From GM7GCV1 sp965221105 (GTDB lineage Bacteria > Pseudomonadota > Gammaproteobacteria > Pseudomonadales > GM7GCV1): DNA of 64,000 nucleotides. Positions 34,036 to 44,023 of this stretch are shown one piece after another. Within the stretch, counting starts at the first letter, position 1. Each line of letters begins with the position of its first letter. The notes beneath the pieces were generated by a model. That model was not told where the DNA came from, made no database searches, and saw nothing but the letters and a program-made list of their open reading frames with translations. The translations under genes and the position numbers were made by a program. The stretch lies in assembly GCA_965221105.1 (NCBI GenBank), contig OZ244871.1, forward strand, positions 744,001 to 808,000, in the 5' to 3' direction.

Positions 34036-37000
34036 TGGCCACCAATAAACGTGTCGCCAAGCGGCAACATCGCTGGCTATCCAGTGTAGAAATTACCGGT
34101 GTTGTTTTGAGTGAACCGGTACTGGCAGATGCGGGGAATTTCAGATCCCTAGACAAAGCTGAGCTGGCCAACTTCCGAAAGCAACGGGAAATCTGGAACC
34201 TGCCTAAGGGCATGGTTGAGGGCGATGGGCAACCTGCGTGGATAAATTTCATCCTCGAAGATTTTCTGGGGATCAAGGACACTGAATACTGGCAAGTTGG
34301 CGCGTCCATTCCGTCCAACATGGTGGTAGCCCTTCCTGAGCAGCAAGAAACGCTTCGCCCTAGTCGGATCCTGCTAGACGAAGGGCAGCCCATCATGTTG
34401 TTGCTTGAAGTGCCACGTGAGCAATCACTCGACAAGTCATGGTTACAGGGCAAAGGGCGCTGGAAGGCGTCGCCAACCACCAAGTTTGACCGGTTACTTC
34501 GCGAAACAGGCATAGAACTCGGTTTGCTAACCAATGGTGAGGCATGGCGTCTCGTTGTCGCTTCTCCATCTGAAACCACCTCCTGGATGACCTGGACCGC
34601 TCAAACCTGGAATGATGATCCGCTCACCCTGGCCGCCTTTAAAGACCTGTTCGGTGAATCACGATTTTTTGCCGGGCCTCGCGATCAGGTTGTACTGGAA
34701 CTTATCAAGCAAAGCCGCCAGCGACAGCTGGATGTGGCCGACCAGCTCGGTAATCAGGTTCGTGAAGCGCTGCAGATTCTAGTTCACGAGCTGGACAGAG
34801 TAGATGCCGAACTGGGTGGAACCTTCCTACAAGGTTACGGTGAAGCTGAAATATTTGAATCCAGCGTAGCCTTCATCATGCGCCTGCTGTTCACGCTCTA
34901 CGCTGAAGAAAATGGTCTGCTGCCCCATGGCAACGTTAACTATGACAGGGCCTACGGCGTCCTCCATCTGCTGACAGAACTGGAAGAGACAAAGCGGCTC
35001 GCCCCGGAGAAGCTCAAACATTCTTTTGCCGCCTACGCCCGGCTGCTGGCCAGTTCCCGCTTGCTGCATGACGGCAGCATAGATCCTGATATTCGTATCG
35101 CCGCCCACGGTGGCCAGTTGTTTGACCCCAATCGCTACCCCCTGCTGGATGGCCGAACCAAAGAAGGCGCCTGGCCCACAGAGATTCCCGAGCCGCCAAA
35201 GATCCGAGACGCGGCTATACGCGATATTTTAAGAAGCCTGAAATATGCCAGGGCTGATGGAGTGCGCCAGCTGGTGAGCTATCGCACGCTTGCTGTGGAA
35301 CAGATTGGCCACATGTATGAAGGGCTGCTGGATCGCCGGGTTGCCCGGGCCCCTACTAATAGAACCCTGCTGCTATTGCAGGGGGGCAGCAAGATTAAGG
35401 AACCAGAACCCGTCGACGCAACAGTGTTTGCCGGTTTGGACCAGGCGGCACTAATCAAGACCATTACCAAGCACACCAGTAAAACCGCCGGCACCATTAA
35501 AAAAGTCCTGGAACGCGACGAAGAACGCCATACTCTGGCAAACCTAGGTACTGATGACGCCGAACTGCTGGAGCAGGCTAAACCGGCCATTCGTTTTGTG
35601 AAGGATCTGGGCATAGTTAGGCCAAGCGGGCTCTATGTTTGCCAAGGGCAGGACCGCCGCTCCAGCGGTGCACACTACACACCGCCCACCCTGACCGAGC
35701 CGGTCGTGCGCCGCACCCTTGAGTACCAGGTGTATGTGAATGTGGAAGGCAAGCCAGGCCTGCTCCAGGAACCCAGGTTAGTCAAAACTCCACAAGAAAT
35801 ACTCAGCCTCAAGGTCTGTGACCCAGCGATGGGGTCAGGTGCCTTTCTCGTCCAGGCTACGCGTTATCTGGCAGAACGACTAGTAGATGCATGGGAACGC
35901 ACGGCCGCAGAGCAGCAAGATACCATTCTAACGATGCCCTTTGCGACACCGTCACAGGGTGAAGCCACCGAAAATTTGATGCCGGAATCCCGCGAGGAGC
36001 GCATCGTCTTTGCACGCCGATACGTGGCCGAGCGCTGTATCTACGGGGTGGACATAAACCGGCTGGCCGTGGAGATGGCAAAATTATCACTGTGGTTAAC
36101 CACTCTCTCCACCGACCGTCCGTTCACCTTTGTGGATCACGCACTAAAACACGGCAACTCGTTGATTGGACTATCACCGGAGCAAATCCGCAACTTCACT
36201 TGGAAACCCATCACCAATGATTTTGGGCCGCTTTTTGCAAACGCTGAAGAACACGGGGTTGAAGAGGCCGAGCAACACCGGGAAGCCATTCACGCAATTC
36301 CTGACCACGATTTTATCCGTAAAGAAAAAGAGAACCGCATTGCAGAAGAGGCATTGTCCAGCCTGCGACTAAAAGCCATCTTAGCTGTAGCCGCATTTTT
36401 TAATGGATCTAATAACAAGCAGCGCGAAACTAATCTAATTAGTTATCGCTATTGGCTGGAGCAGCTCGACAATGACGAAAAGGCGGTTACTGAAGTCGAG
36501 AAAGTATCGAGAGGTTTAACTACGGGCGAGCCTCCGATAATGCCTTTTTGTTGGGTAATTGAGTTCCCGGAAGTATTCCATCGAGATAACGGCGGATTTG
36601 ATGCGCTAATAGGTAATCCTCCTTTCTTAGGAGGCAAGAAAATCAGCACGAATTTAGGAAAAGGAGTGGCAGATTATCTCGATAGATTCAAAGATGGTAA
36701 AAAGGGCGCCTGCGATCTTATTACCTATTTTCTATTACGATGCGCCTTCGATTTGCTTGCTGACACTAAGGTTTCAAGCATCGGCCTCATTACTACCAAT
36801 ACGATTTCACAAGGAGATACTCGCGAACTTGGATTGCTAAGGATATTGCGATCTGGTTTTACCATTTACCATGCTACGCCCTCATTAGCCTGGCCTGGAA
36901 AGGCTAATGTAATAGTTTCAATCCTACATGTAAAAAGGAAACCTTGGCATGGAGAACGGACCCTGGGACACGAAAAATGCGAGTTAATATCGTCTTATTT

Positions 37001-37964
37001 GGACTCAATCCCCTGCAATGAAACCCCAGCGCCCATAAGCAAGAATGCTGGATTATGCGGAACTGGAGTATATGTATATGGCAAGGGTTTTGTTCTATCA
37101 AATGAGATGGCTGATGAACTTCTCAATGACCCCATGAGCCGAGAAGTAGTGAAACCCTATCTGGTAGGCGACGATATAAACAATACAAAGGGATCTTCTC
37201 CTAGCAGATATTGCATCGATTTTGGAAACAATGATATTGAGCAAGCAAGACAGTTTCAAAAAGCTTTTGACCACGTAACAAAAACAGTCAAGCCTGAGCG
37301 TGACAAACTAACAGGTCAAATACACGAGAAACGATATTGGATACACTGGGATCGCCGCGAAGAGTTCTTTAATGAATTAAAGGGAAAAGAGTTTTATTTC
37401 GGTAGGTCACGCGTCAGCAATCTCCATCTTATTGAAAAGATACAGCATGAGTGGCTTCCCTCAGACGCTGTGGTGATATTCGCAACTGACAAATACTCTG
37501 TGTTTGGAGTTCTGCAATCAATCTTTCACCAAGTGTGGGCTGAAAGATTTTCCACAACAATGAAGAACGACCTAAGGTATTCCATTAGTGATTCATTTGA
37601 CAATTTCCCTTTCCCAAGCAGCAATTCGCTTGAATCCATTGAAGGTCCCGCCAAGGCTTTTTATTCGGAAAGAAAGCAGGTGCTAGATAGCCAAAGCTTG
37701 TCCCTTCGCGAATTACAAAAAATGGTCGACAATGAAGAGTGTTCAGATTCCTTTATTCTGGGATTCCGAAATTCAATTGTAAGTCTCAACAAGCACATAG
37801 CAAGAGCATACGGTTTCGAAGACATAGATCTTGAATTCAGTTTCAGGAATGCCATATGGCTACCACATAATCCACACTGCTTCACTATTAGCATGCCGAC
37901 GAGAGATAAAATCATAGAGAGGTTGCTAGAGCGGCATTCAAGACAAACTCAAACATCATCTTAA
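34035..37964 (+). CDS. drmMI: DISARM DrmMI: N6-adenine DNA methyltransferase
   Basis: 1,309 aa, in the Eco57I-like large methylase class. The SAM-binding motif I VCDPAMGSGAFLVQATRY is near residue 594, and the catalytic NPPF motif (DALIGNPPFLGGKK) near residue 858. An upstream GAHYTPPTLTEPVV segment near 545 is typical of this class. A long N-terminal part (about 500 residues) and a C-terminal part (about 300, including RYSISDSFDNFPFP) probably recognise the target. It should methylate host DNA at the DISARM target so that only foreign DNA is attacked. Its TAA ends exactly where the stop of the converging drmC begins. Confidence 0.88.
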   Translation: MATNKRVAKRQHRWLSSVEITGVVLSEPVLADAGNFRSLDKAELANFRKQREIWNLPKGMVEGDGQPAWINFILEDFLGIKDTEYWQVGASIPSNMVVALPEQQETLRPSRILLDEGQPIMLLLEVPREQSLDKSWLQGKGRWKASPTTKFDRLLRETGIELGLLTNGEAWRLVVASPSETTSWMTWTAQTWNDDPLTLAAFKDLFGESRFFAGPRDQVVLELIKQSRQRQLDVADQLGNQVREALQILVHELDRVDAELGGTFLQGYGEAEIFESSVAFIMRLLFTLYAEENGLLPHGNVNYDRAYGVLHLLTELEETKRLAPEKLKHSFAAYARLLASSRLLHDGSIDPDIRIAAHGGQLFDPNRYPLLDGRTKEGAWPTEIPEPPKIRDAAIRDILRSLKYARADGVRQLVSYRTLAVEQIGHMYEGLLDRRVARAPTNRTLLLLQGGSKIKEPEPVDATVFAGLDQAALIKTITKHTSKTAGTIKKVLERDEERHTLANLGTDDAELLEQAKPAIRFVKDLGIVRPSGLYVCQGQDRRSSGAHYTPPTLTEPVVRRTLEYQVYVNVEGKPGLLQEPRLVKTPQEILSLKVCDPAMGSGAFLVQATRYLAERLVDAWERTAAEQQDTILTMPFATPSQGEATENLMPESREERIVFARRYVAERCIYGVDINRLAVEMAKLSLWLTTLSTDRPFTFVDHALKHGNSLIGLSPEQIRNFTWKPITNDFGPLFANAEEHGVEEAEQHREAIHAIPDHDFIRKEKENRIAEEALSSLRLKAILAVAAFFNGSNNKQRETNLISYRYWLEQLDNDEKAVTEVEKVSRGLTTGEPPIMPFCWVIEFPEVFHRDNGGFDALIGNPPFLGGKKISTNLGKGVADYLDRFKDGKKGACDLITYFLLRCAFDLLADTKVSSIGLITTNTISQGDTRELGLLRILRSGFTIYHATPSLAWPGKANVIVSILHVKRKPWHGERTLGHEKCELISSYLDSIPCNETPAPISKNAGLCGTGVYVYGKGFVLSNEMADELLNDPMSREVVKPYLVGDDINNTKGSSPSRYCIDFGNNDIEQARQFQKAFDHVTKTVKPERDKLTGQIHEKRYWIHWDRREEFFNELKGKEFYFGRSRVSNLHLIEKIQHEWLPSDAVVIFATDKYSVFGVLQSIFHQVWAERFSTTMKNDLRYSISDSFDNFPFPSSNSLESIEGPAKAFYSERKQVLDSQSLSLRELQKMVDNEECSDSFILGFRNSIVSLNKHIARAYGFEDIDLEFSFRNAIWLPHNPHCFTISMPTRDKIIERLLERHSRQTQTSS

Positions 37965-38783
37965 TCAATACTCAACAAGAACTGCTTTATACTTCAACAG
38001 ATCAAAATGCTGGGCAATCCGTTCACTGGGTTGCCCTTGCATCCTTACGCCCATTTCCATGTTGCGATCCAGCGCATACATAGTCAGGTTGGCCGAGGTC
38101 ACCAATGCATCGTGACGATCGGCCACCAGCACTTTGGCGTGCAGTTTCAGGTGCTTTTCATCGGCGGGAATTTTCCAGGTTAGCAGCTGCGGCAATGGCG
38201 CAGTCTTGGGCCAAAGCGATACCAGGGTATCTCGATTGTTTTTTCCGTAACCCTTTTCGCCTTCGTCCAACACCATCGTCACCTTAACGCCCCGCGTTAC
38301 TGCATCTGCAATTAACTCGATGATGTCATTAATAATGCCCTCATGGTCTTCCTTACCCGCCAACCAGTAGCCCACCACCAAGAGTTCGGATTGGGCCGCA
38401 GCTATGATGTCCTGCACCACTTGGCGGGTGGCCCGCAAATAGGAGCCTTCGACCTTGGGCCCGCTCCAGACGACTTCAGTTGGTGTTGCCTCGCTCGCTG
38501 TGAGTACTACAACTTCCTTTAAGGCGGCCAGTTGAAGAGCAAATAGTGTATTACTCTGTGAATCAAACTGCTCGCTCCAAATCCGAAGCAGGCGCGTTAG
38601 TGCGGCCTGCACGCCAGTTCGTCCTGCCGCCAACTTCGAAATGCTAGCCGAGCCAGATTGCGCGGTAAGTAAACCAGACTCAATGGCAGAAATAACTTCA
38701 CCAAAAGCGCCAGCATTGATCAACTGCCGAACACTCTGTGCCAACGCCATTGCGGCGCTATCAATTGAATCCGGCATGGCCAT
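37965..38783 (-). CDS. drmC: DISARM DrmC: phospholipase D-like protein
   Basis: 272 aa with one HKD motif: LKLHAKVLVADRHDALVTSANLT near residues 215-240 (H-x-K-x4-D, then the Ser-x-Asn). A second, weaker half site may lie around LVVGYWLAGKEDHEGIINDI near 140. PLD-family proteins of this size act as nucleases as dimers. DrmC is a core DISARM gene, although reported as dispensable in some systems. Start ATG is 3 bp after the drmB stop. Confidence 0.88.
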   Translation of the reverse strand: MAMPDSIDSAAMALAQSVRQLINAGAFGEVISAIESGLLTAQSGSASISKLAAGRTGVQAALTRLLRIWSEQFDSQSNTLFALQLAALKEVVVLTASEATPTEVVWSGPKVEGSYLRATRQVVQDIIAAAQSELLVVGYWLAGKEDHEGIINDIIELIADAVTRGVKVTMVLDEGEKGYGKNNRDTLVSLWPKTAPLPQLLTWKIPADEKHLKLHAKVLVADRHDALVTSANLTMYALDRNMEMGVRMQGQPSERIAQHFDLLKYKAVLVEY

Positions 38784-38786
38784 CTC

Positions 38787-40595
38787 CTAATTGAAATAAG
38801 CCATATCGCTGTATGCCATAGTGGGTACCAGGAAGTTCCTGTCCAGGAATCGGTTAAAGGCTTCGCAGGAAGTTTCTGGCGCCAGCACACAGGCATGGCA
38901 GGCCGCACCGTTGATGGTGGCATGCACATCGGGCTGGTGATCGGCACAAAGGGGATCCGATGAGCAGCGCTTGGCGTTCTGAAGGGCGCCGTGGATTAAG
39001 TTGGGGAAACGTTCTTTTGTGCCTAGATCGACTAGACCGCCCAGACTGCCCTCCGAGTCGGCACTAGCGGTGTATAACAAGATACCTGCCATTTTGCGTT
39101 CGGGGTCAGTACTGCTGTAGATACGCTCACGCACTGAAGATTCCGAATAGCCGCAATCCAGAGCAAGCTGACGCATCAGCACATGAGCCAGGCTATGCAG
39201 CAATACATAACGAGCACCTGGGAAATCATCGGCATCAACACCGCGCTCAGTTGCCCATTCTCTATATTTTTGCTCTATGGCTGCGGCCCATTTTTTAACT
39301 GCAGTCTCCGCCTCCCAGTTAGTCAGTGCTTCATCCTTCAACTCGATGAAAATGCCCTCACCACGTACTTCCACCGCTGGCAGCCAGTCCTGGCGCTCTT
39401 TGTAAATTGGTGCACGTGAGGCACCCATGCCATCGTCGTCCATACCAGATGCGTAGTCGATACGGGTGAAGCTTGTAAGCGCCCTAACTTCCAACAATTT
39501 TCTGGCCAATACAATGCGCTCGATTTTGTCAGTTAAAAAATCCGGGACTTCACCAGCCTCCAGGAAGAAATCGGACTGGTCGCCCTGGTTGCTCCCCTCA
39601 ATATCCCGAAAGGCATGCCATTCCGGTAGGCGCAAGTCGATTTCGTCTGTCTCAATTTCTCCCCGTTCTTTGAGCAGGGTCTGCCAGATATCTTCGGCCT
39701 TGAATTCAGCCAAGGCGGGAAACATTTCCATATCAAGCAGGGTTTGCAGCTTGGTCAGAGAATCGATTTTTTCAACCTGATGCTGTGGGCACTTCTTAAG
39801 TGCTTGACCGACAGGACTGGCCGCCTCTTTTATTGACAAGGCACTGCGAACCAGCGGAAACCATCCGTTTGTGGCTCCGCGTTGAATCGCCCGCACTTGA
39901 CCAGCATGGCTACATTCGTGGGGGTCTTTATTTTTTATGCCCAGCCATGGTCTCTTGCGCGTACATTCTCCCAGCGCCAGGCTGCGGTTTTCGCCAAATG
40001 CATCGCTCACACTGCGTTTGGCATCGCAAGCACAATAGATCCAGATATCGGACACAGAACCAGTATTGCCAGAATAGACCAGGCGCATACGTTTTTTACA
40101 GCTTGTATCGGCATCCCTGTGGACGTAGGCTCGCCAAGGGAAATCATCGATATGACCACTTGGACAGGCCACCACAAAAGGCGCAGGAACTGTGGGAGCC
40201 CGGAATCTGCCGCGCCCCTTACAATTGGGCGCTTTGCACTCCATTTCTTGTGATTTCTCGTTGTATTCAACCAGGCCTTCGCCCGGTTCAGACAGAGTGG
40301 CGCACTCTGGATGGGTGCAGACCTGATAACGTGGAAACAAAAAGGTCGGTACAGTACCGCGTTTGGTAAAAAAACTTCCACTGGCGGGCTCGGCGGAGAA
40401 GAACCGCTTTACCTTCAGTGCTCGCTGGAGACGTGGCTCGTGAATGACTTGGTCTTCATCAAGCCGCCAGCCATCAATGCCTGCGACAATGACCGATAAA
40501 GTCTGCAGATCAACTATAGAACCTGGGCCAAAGGTTGTGATCACCTGGCTTGGACGAACGTCGCCGATTGCTCTTTTACTCGACATCCCTGTCAC
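38787..40595 (-). CDS. drmB: DISARM DrmB: DUF1998 protein
   Basis: 602 aa. The DUF1998 core is in the C-terminal third, with YVLLHSLAHVLMRQLALDCG and YSESSVRERIY near residues 450-490 and ACHACVLAPETSCEAFNRFLD near 570. Several Cys pairs (CTHPECATL, CKAPNCKGRG, CACDAK) suggest metal sites. DrmB pairs with the DrmA helicase; the complex loads on DNA ends. The first codons overlap the drmA stop by 4 bp. Confidence 0.9.
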   Translation of the reverse strand: MTGMSSKRAIGDVRPSQVITTFGPGSIVDLQTLSVIVAGIDGWRLDEDQVIHEPRLQRALKVKRFFSAEPASGSFFTKRGTVPTFLFPRYQVCTHPECATLSEPGEGLVEYNEKSQEMECKAPNCKGRGRFRAPTVPAPFVVACPSGHIDDFPWRAYVHRDADTSCKKRMRLVYSGNTGSVSDIWIYCACDAKRSVSDAFGENRSLALGECTRKRPWLGIKNKDPHECSHAGQVRAIQRGATNGWFPLVRSALSIKEAASPVGQALKKCPQHQVEKIDSLTKLQTLLDMEMFPALAEFKAEDIWQTLLKERGEIETDEIDLRLPEWHAFRDIEGSNQGDQSDFFLEAGEVPDFLTDKIERIVLARKLLEVRALTSFTRIDYASGMDDDGMGASRAPIYKERQDWLPAVEVRGEGIFIELKDEALTNWEAETAVKKWAAAIEQKYREWATERGVDADDFPGARYVLLHSLAHVLMRQLALDCGYSESSVRERIYSSTDPERKMAGILLYTASADSEGSLGGLVDLGTKERFPNLIHGALQNAKRCSSDPLCADHQPDVHATINGAACHACVLAPETSCEAFNRFLDRNFLVPTMAYSDMAYFN

Positions 40596-43500
40596 TCCTC
40601 GTCACTCAAATAAAAAGCCGCCGTTGGCTCGACTTCGCGCAATGAGCCCGGCGTTGACCACTGGCCTTCATTGTCGGTACCCGAGGTCTTTAACAAAACA
40701 CGCGCGTTGTTTGGGGGACGCTCCCCACTCTTTAGCCAGGAATATCGTAATAAATCGTCAGCATAATGTGCCCAGTCGTCACGGCTCGACATGAGTCGTT
40801 CTTTAACCAATTGAGCGTTTTTCTTACCCACCAGATCCGCTGCACGCAAGGTGATATCTGTGATCATTAAATCCGTGCCGGGAGATGCCGGGTCGAAATT
40901 CTGGGCCTGAACTTCACGAGCCATGTTTTGCGCGCCCAGCCGCTGTAATGCCGCAAAGGCACCTCGCAAGCCCCTGTCCAAAGCCCGCGAAGAGAAAGGT
41001 GTCACACTGATAGCTTCAACATAACGGTAAAGCGCCGCATGGTAAGCCCGAAAATGTTCGTAATGGGAAAGGTCCCTTGCACCCAGCCAGTTGTACATGG
41101 TGATGACCAGGCCGGGATGTTTACGGCCAACTCGACTGGTTGCCTGAATATACTCGGCAGTGCTTTTCGGTTGACCTGTGACAACCATCAACCCGAGCCT
41201 GTCGATATCTACACCTACCGAAATCATGTTGGTTGCCAACAGGACATCGACAGGGTACTGCTTGTCCTTTTCTCGAGGAAACTTATTATCCAACCGTTTC
41301 AATAGACCAGGAATCCGCCAGGAATCGAGGCGACTGGTGAGTTCATCTGGATCATTGATATAGCGCTGCGGGAATCCTCGCTGTTGCGCCAGATAGCGTA
41401 GGCGCTTTTTAATGTCGTCCTCGACCAGCCTGCGTGCGCCACCGAGCGCACGTAGACTGTTGAAGTAACCCACCACCGTTGCATACGGATCCGCGGCTTC
41501 AGGATCTCGGCTGATTTCTGCCTCCCCCGCCGCAAGTAGTGCCGCATAGACACGAACCAGCAGGGTTTTTGTACTAGAGCCCGGTGCATTTAAGCCCACA
41601 TACAGACGCCCAGCCATTTTATCGTCGTCCAACTTGATCTCTTGCTCTTTGGCAAAGAAAGAATCTTTGGAGGAAAGGCCGCTGGGCGGGAAGATGGCCA
41701 GGTCGCGGTTGTAAAGCTGCCGAATTTGTTCGTGAGCTCGCCGTATGGTCGCAGTAGACGCAATAATCTTGGCCGGTATTGTGACTCCGGTTTCGTCTTC
41801 AACCCGACTAAGGAAATCGACGGCCGTCTCATATAACCCGACCATGGTGCCTAAGGGGCCGGAGATTAGATGGAGTTCATCCTGAATAATCAGTTCTGGG
41901 GGAACTAGACGGCGCGCTGGTTGATCATCTCTTACAACCCGCTGATTCGGTTTCTCACCATGGCCAGGAGTTAGATGGCCGTAGGTGGGGCTGTAGCGAT
42001 TCCGCAAGCCAAAGAGCGCTTGGGTTTCACCCTTGAAAGGCATGCGGGCGAATTTGTCGACCGTGGCTATGACCAAAGAGGGGCATTCGCGATAGATTTC
42101 ATCATCCACGACCACGACGGGTAAGCCTTGGTCGTTAGACTTGCGGGCGCAAAACTCACATTTTGGATTTGGACAGCGAACGAGTGTCCTCAGTCTTGCA
42201 TTGTCGAAGTCATAAGTTTGATTTTCTGGTTTGCCTTGTGGGGTCACTAGGGATGTACCGCAACGCGGGCATGATACCAATTGAACAGGGCTGCCCTCCC
42301 TGGGTTTCTTACCTTCGTCGAGATCTTCAAGCGCTTTTTGCGATGACTTCGCATCATTTGGTGTGGTCGCCTTACCCACCCACAAACCAATCTTGAAGGG
42401 TTCATCACCCCACTTTTCGGTATTGGATTGGCGTACCAATTCGCATGCACAAATGAGGGCGGTGGCACGCTGGAACTGCTGAACCGTCAGCAGTCGCAAT
42501 GTATAGCGCATGATAATGGCAACACCTGCGCTGGAATCGAGACCATTTACATCGCCCCGCAGTCGGCGATATGCCAGAGTGAATGCAGCCAAACCAAGGT
42601 AGGCTTCTGTTTTTCCGCCACCCGTGGGAAACCAGAGCAAGTCGACTAACTTGCGATCCGCAGCTACTTTCTCACCTGGCTCCGGCTTTTTGACCATACT
42701 GGCAATGTTTAGCAGGATGAAACCCATCTGAAATGGTCGCCAAGTGCGATTGTGTTGCTCATCAAAATCCGCCGGATTACCAACAATTTCTCCGCTATCC
42801 CGATTGCGACCAGCCCATATGACGTGTATGCGTTGATCCCACATCACATGATTGGCAAACAGGAAAGCCTCGAATGCTTTAGGCTCATTTCTGATGAGTT
42901 CCAAACCAGCGCGCATTCTGCGTGCAGCATCAGCACATGACTCGATTAAAACTCTTGCCGTGTCTTGGTTTTCTGGAGTGGAGACAAATGGTTCACCTTT
43001 TGCTTCTTGCTTCCTGTCTTCAACCCATTGCTCGTAGGACAAAATCAATGGTTCGATAGCACTGAATAAGTCGCTTGGTGTTGAGAACTTGCTCAGCTCG
43101 CGCATGTCCAGGTTCAAGCCTGGTATGTCACCACTTTGTGCAATTAAGCTTGGCACCTCAAAGTTAGGGATAAAGTCAGTAAATAAGATGCTGGCTCTAT
43201 CACGTTCTGCATTGAGTCCATCCCAGCCGGCAGCCACACCGTGGCCCGTCGCAAATTCTTTAGCATCCCGATAGAGGATGTTCGCTGTAGCGATCTCAGG
43301 GTCTTTGGAAAGGTCCTTATCAAAATCCTTGGCGATAAATATTGGAGCCGTATCAGACGAGAACACCTCCAATCTTGGCTGCAAGAGCCATTGCTGATCT
43401 TTTGCTCTGTCGGAATCTTCACCTTTGGGACGCCTATTGACCAAGAACAGACTGATCGCTTTTGCTCCATCGATGTGATGAACAACACCCTCCAAGAACA

Positions 43501-44023
43501 CCTGGGCATCACCATCGCCATCTTCTCCGGGTCTGCGAAAGCCATCAGGAGTTATTGCGATACTTGCTGGCGCATTTGATTTTGACAGGGGAATCGCGCT
43601 GATCTTTCCTACCGCATTAACCGGTATACCCTCGACCAGAACAGATCGCTGATACCTCTGCCAATAAGTACCGCCTTCGGATTCATTTTTTTCACGACGA
43701 TAATCTCCCCAAGTAGCCTTGGCATTTATCGTTTCAGTATCGGTAGAGACCAGGAAAGATAAACCCATAGACGAAGGGCTAAAGCCCACAATCAGCGGAG
43801 GTTGTGGCTCGTACTCACCACCTTCATCATCATCACTCCCGGCCGCAAACTGGTCATTTTCAATTTCCGGTATCTCGGTATCCAATGGAGCTAGGCGCCC
43901 AACGATATAACGGGTGGTGGGAAACTCTGTTATCGTTTCGTCTAGAGAAGTAGGCCCCATTAACTCGCGTGTAAGGGCCTCGAGAATTCTGGAGCGCGAC
44001 TCTCGCTTACTGCTATCAGGCAT
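40592..44023 (-). CDS. drmA: DISARM DrmA: large SF2 helicase
   Basis: About 1,143 aa from ATG 44023 (MPDSSKRESRSRIL), which overlaps the drmMII stop by 8 bp; a longer frame to 44098 lacks support. Motif I FPTGGGKTEAYLG is near residue 465, a DExH-type box IIQDELHLISGPLG near 715, and the C-terminal helicase motifs ATNMISVGVDIDRLGLMVV and QATSRVGRKHPG near 930-970. Zn-type cysteines (CPRCGT, CPNPKCEFC) lie between the two. DrmA is the core DISARM helicase, working with DrmB. Confidence 0.9.
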   Translation of the reverse strand: MPDSSKRESRSRILEALTRELMGPTSLDETITEFPTTRYIVGRLAPLDTEIPEIENDQFAAGSDDDEGGEYEPQPPLIVGFSPSSMGLSFLVSTDTETINAKATWGDYRREKNESEGGTYWQRYQRSVLVEGIPVNAVGKISAIPLSKSNAPASIAITPDGFRRPGEDGDGDAQVFLEGVVHHIDGAKAISLFLVNRRPKGEDSDRAKDQQWLLQPRLEVFSSDTAPIFIAKDFDKDLSKDPEIATANILYRDAKEFATGHGVAAGWDGLNAERDRASILFTDFIPNFEVPSLIAQSGDIPGLNLDMRELSKFSTPSDLFSAIEPLILSYEQWVEDRKQEAKGEPFVSTPENQDTARVLIESCADAARRMRAGLELIRNEPKAFEAFLFANHVMWDQRIHVIWAGRNRDSGEIVGNPADFDEQHNRTWRPFQMGFILLNIASMVKKPEPGEKVAADRKLVDLLWFPTGGGKTEAYLGLAAFTLAYRRLRGDVNGLDSSAGVAIIMRYTLRLLTVQQFQRATALICACELVRQSNTEKWGDEPFKIGLWVGKATTPNDAKSSQKALEDLDEGKKPREGSPVQLVSCPRCGTSLVTPQGKPENQTYDFDNARLRTLVRCPNPKCEFCARKSNDQGLPVVVVDDEIYRECPSLVIATVDKFARMPFKGETQALFGLRNRYSPTYGHLTPGHGEKPNQRVVRDDQPARRLVPPELIIQDELHLISGPLGTMVGLYETAVDFLSRVEDETGVTIPAKIIASTATIRRAHEQIRQLYNRDLAIFPPSGLSSKDSFFAKEQEIKLDDDKMAGRLYVGLNAPGSSTKTLLVRVYAALLAAGEAEISRDPEAADPYATVVGYFNSLRALGGARRLVEDDIKKRLRYLAQQRGFPQRYINDPDELTSRLDSWRIPGLLKRLDNKFPREKDKQYPVDVLLATNMISVGVDIDRLGLMVVTGQPKSTAEYIQATSRVGRKHPGLVITMYNWLGARDLSHYEHFRAYHAALYRYVEAISVTPFSSRALDRGLRGAFAALQRLGAQNMAREVQAQNFDPASPGTDLMITDITLRAADLVGKKNAQLVKERLMSSRDDWAHYADDLLRYSWLKSGERPPNNARVLLKTSGTDNEGQWSTPGSLREVEPTAAFYLSDEE